Assembly: GCA_030667885.1 (NCBI GenBank)
Contig: DAOUVA010000325.1
Coordinates: 1 to 5,654 of the forward strand
DNA from: Phycisphaerae bacterium
GTDB taxonomy: Bacteria > Planctomycetota > Phycisphaerae > Sedimentisphaerales > Anaerobacaceae
Length of the DNA stretch: 5,654 nt
Reading direction: 5' to 3'
How positions within the stretch are numbered: position 1 is the first letter of the stretch; each line of letters begins with the position of its first letter. A program made the translations under genes and the position numbers. Shown piece after piece: positions 4,582 to 5,654 of the stretch. The notes beneath the pieces are model-generated. The model saw nothing but the letters and a program-made list of their open reading frames with translations, searched no databases and had not been told where the DNA came from.

Positions 4582-5654
4582 TGACTGCACAACGGCAGAG
4601 GGCGTTCGTTTAGAAAGAGTTTCATTTGACCGCGCCCTGGAAGATTTTCTTTACGCCGATACGGCCGAACTGATGTTTCGCGCCGACCAGATCCGCCGGG
4701 CCAGGCACGGCAGGAAAGTTCATTTCGTTCACAGCCTTAATATCAATCCGACGAATCTATGTACCAATCAATGCAAACTCTGCGCTTTCTGGAAAGATGA
4801 CAATTCGCAGGAAGGTTATGTCTTAACCCTGGAACAAGCCACTCAGCGTCTTCGTGAGGCTGTCGGTTGGAATCTTACTGATCTGCACGTAGTAGGAGGC
4901 CTGACTGAACAATTGGGGCTGGATTATTTTTTGCAACTGTTTCAAAAAGCCAAAGAGATTTTACCATCAGTTGTTATTCAGGGACTTACGGCAGTTGAGA
5001 TTCACTGGCTCGCCGGCCTTGAAAAGATGTCTGTACGGGAAGTTTTAAAGAGGCTTAAAGCAGCAGGTCTTGATGCCATACCGGGCGGCGGAGCTGAAAT
5101 ATTTAACTCGTCGGTTCGCAGGGAAATTTGCCAGAACAAGATTTCCGCTGAGCAGTGGCTTGCTGTTCACCGGGAAGCTCATCAACTCGGAATTAATACT
5201 AACGCTACAATCCTCTTCGGCCACATTGAAAAGCCCGAACATATTATCGACCACCTGATTCGTTTACGCGACCTGCAGGACCAAACGAGAGGATTCCTTG
5301 CCTTTTGCCCACTGCCGTTCTATCCATCCGGTACAAAGCTTGACATTCGGGCGGCACCGGGAGGGCACGCAATCACACGTCTTGTTGCTTTGGCACGAAT
5401 CGTCCTGGATAATTTTCCGCATATCCGTGTGCTGGCGAATTATATGGATCGCAAGCTTCTGCAGACGATGCTGTTTTCCGGTGCAGATGATGTGGGAGGT
5501 ACCAGCATTGATGAACAAATCGCCAGTTCCGCAGGCGCCGGGGACAAATCGAAATTCTCCAGCCCAAAGGAGATGGAAAATTTCATTCGTAAGCTCGGGC
5601 TGCAACCGATTTTGTGCAACAGTATTTACGGGTGTCCCTCGGAGATAAATAAGA
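4568..5654 (+). CDS. mqnE: Aminodeoxyfutalosine synthase MqnE, radical SAM (3' end cut by window edge)
   Basis: The frame starts at ATG 4568, 4 nt after AAGGAG (4558-4563), inside the end of mqnA, and is open for 362 codons to the window edge. Family members are about 360-390 residues, so little is missing. MqnE uses SAM and a 4Fe-4S cluster to add the 5'-deoxyadenosyl radical to the MqnA product, giving aminodeoxyfutalosine. Visible features: the cluster motif CTNQCKLC (65-72, CxxxCxxC), DLHVVGGL (105-112), GLTAVEIH (139-146), IPGGGAEIF (171-179), TNATILFGHIE (211-221), LRDLQDQTRGFLAFCPLPF (233-251) and GADDVGGT (305-312). GHIE and LQD.T.GF.AF separate it from the paralogue MqnC, which cyclises the later intermediate. 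It departs from typical MqnE at several conserved spots (Val-Gly-Gly-Thr where Asp-Gly-Thr is usual, and RVLANYMDRK after LDNFPHI), so it is a divergent member. Its context directly behind mqnA supports the assignment. Confidence 0.88.
   Translation, partial: MKTYDDCTTAEGVRLERVSFDRALEDFLYADTAELMFRADQIRRARHGRKVHFVHSLNINPTNLCTNQCKLCAFWKDDNSQEGYVLTLEQATQRLREAVGWNLTDLHVVGGLTEQLGLDYFLQLFQKAKEILPSVVIQGLTAVEIHWLAGLEKMSVREVLKRLKAAGLDAIPGGGAEIFNSSVRREICQNKISAEQWLAVHREAHQLGINTNATILFGHIEKPEHIIDHLIRLRDLQDQTRGFLAFCPLPFYPSGTKLDIRAAPGGHAITRLVALARIVLDNFPHIRVLANYMDRKLLQTMLFSGADDVGGTSIDEQIASSAGAGDKSKFSSPKEMENFIRKLGLQPILCNSIYGCPSEINK

Noticed and set aside
5298..5648. 116-codon plus-strand frame overlapping mqnE
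   Set aside because: It is in another frame of mqnE, whose frame carries the radical SAM signatures; the product has no recognisable motif.

Overview
The window looks like a piece of chromosome from a Planctomycetota-like (PVC superphylum) bacterium, most plausibly Phycisphaerae. That is an inference from the gene mix: a DUF1080 secreted protein, a URO-D/methyltransferase-like protein, a PL11-type rhamnogalacturonan lyase, a planctomycete-style tyrosine integrase relic and the futalosine route to menaquinone. No rRNA or other phylogenetic marker is present to prove it.

Left part (1 to about 1016, minus strand): two genes apparently in one operon. The promoter-proximal one encodes a small exported or lipid-anchored DUF1080 (3-keto-disaccharide hydrolase-like) protein. 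It is followed 19 bp later by the first 98 codons of a uroporphyrinogen-decarboxylase-superfamily protein that runs off the left edge. From 1017 to about 1295 lies a divergent control region with a candidate promoter for each direction and no convincing protein gene.

Middle part (1296 to 3310, plus strand): a possible 30-codon leader ORF with a strong Shine-Dalgarno sequence overlaps, by ATGA, the start of a 641-residue secreted rhamnogalacturonan lyase. The lyase and the divergent DUF1080 gene suggest growth on plant or algal polysaccharide (pectin rhamnogalacturonan I) and processing of the resulting sugars.

Between 3311 and 3783 the sequence is AT-rich and holds a broken tyrosine recombinase: only the front of the catalytic domain remains. 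It separates the carbohydrate genes from an unrelated metabolic operon.

Right part (3784 to 5654, plus strand): mqnA (chorismate dehydratase) and mqnE (aminodeoxyfutalosine synthase, radical SAM), overlapping by 14 bp. MqnA converts chorismate to 3-[(1-carboxyvinyl)oxy]benzoate and MqnE joins it to the adenosyl group of SAM, so the pair encodes the first two steps of the futalosine menaquinone pathway. mqnE runs to the right edge with 362 codons, close to full length.

I see no CRISPR array, tRNA, rRNA, complete mobile element or obvious new defence system. The most unusual items are the coupled leader ORF before the lyase, the divergent sequence features of the MqnE and lyase proteins, and the integrase relic at the junction of the two gene blocks.
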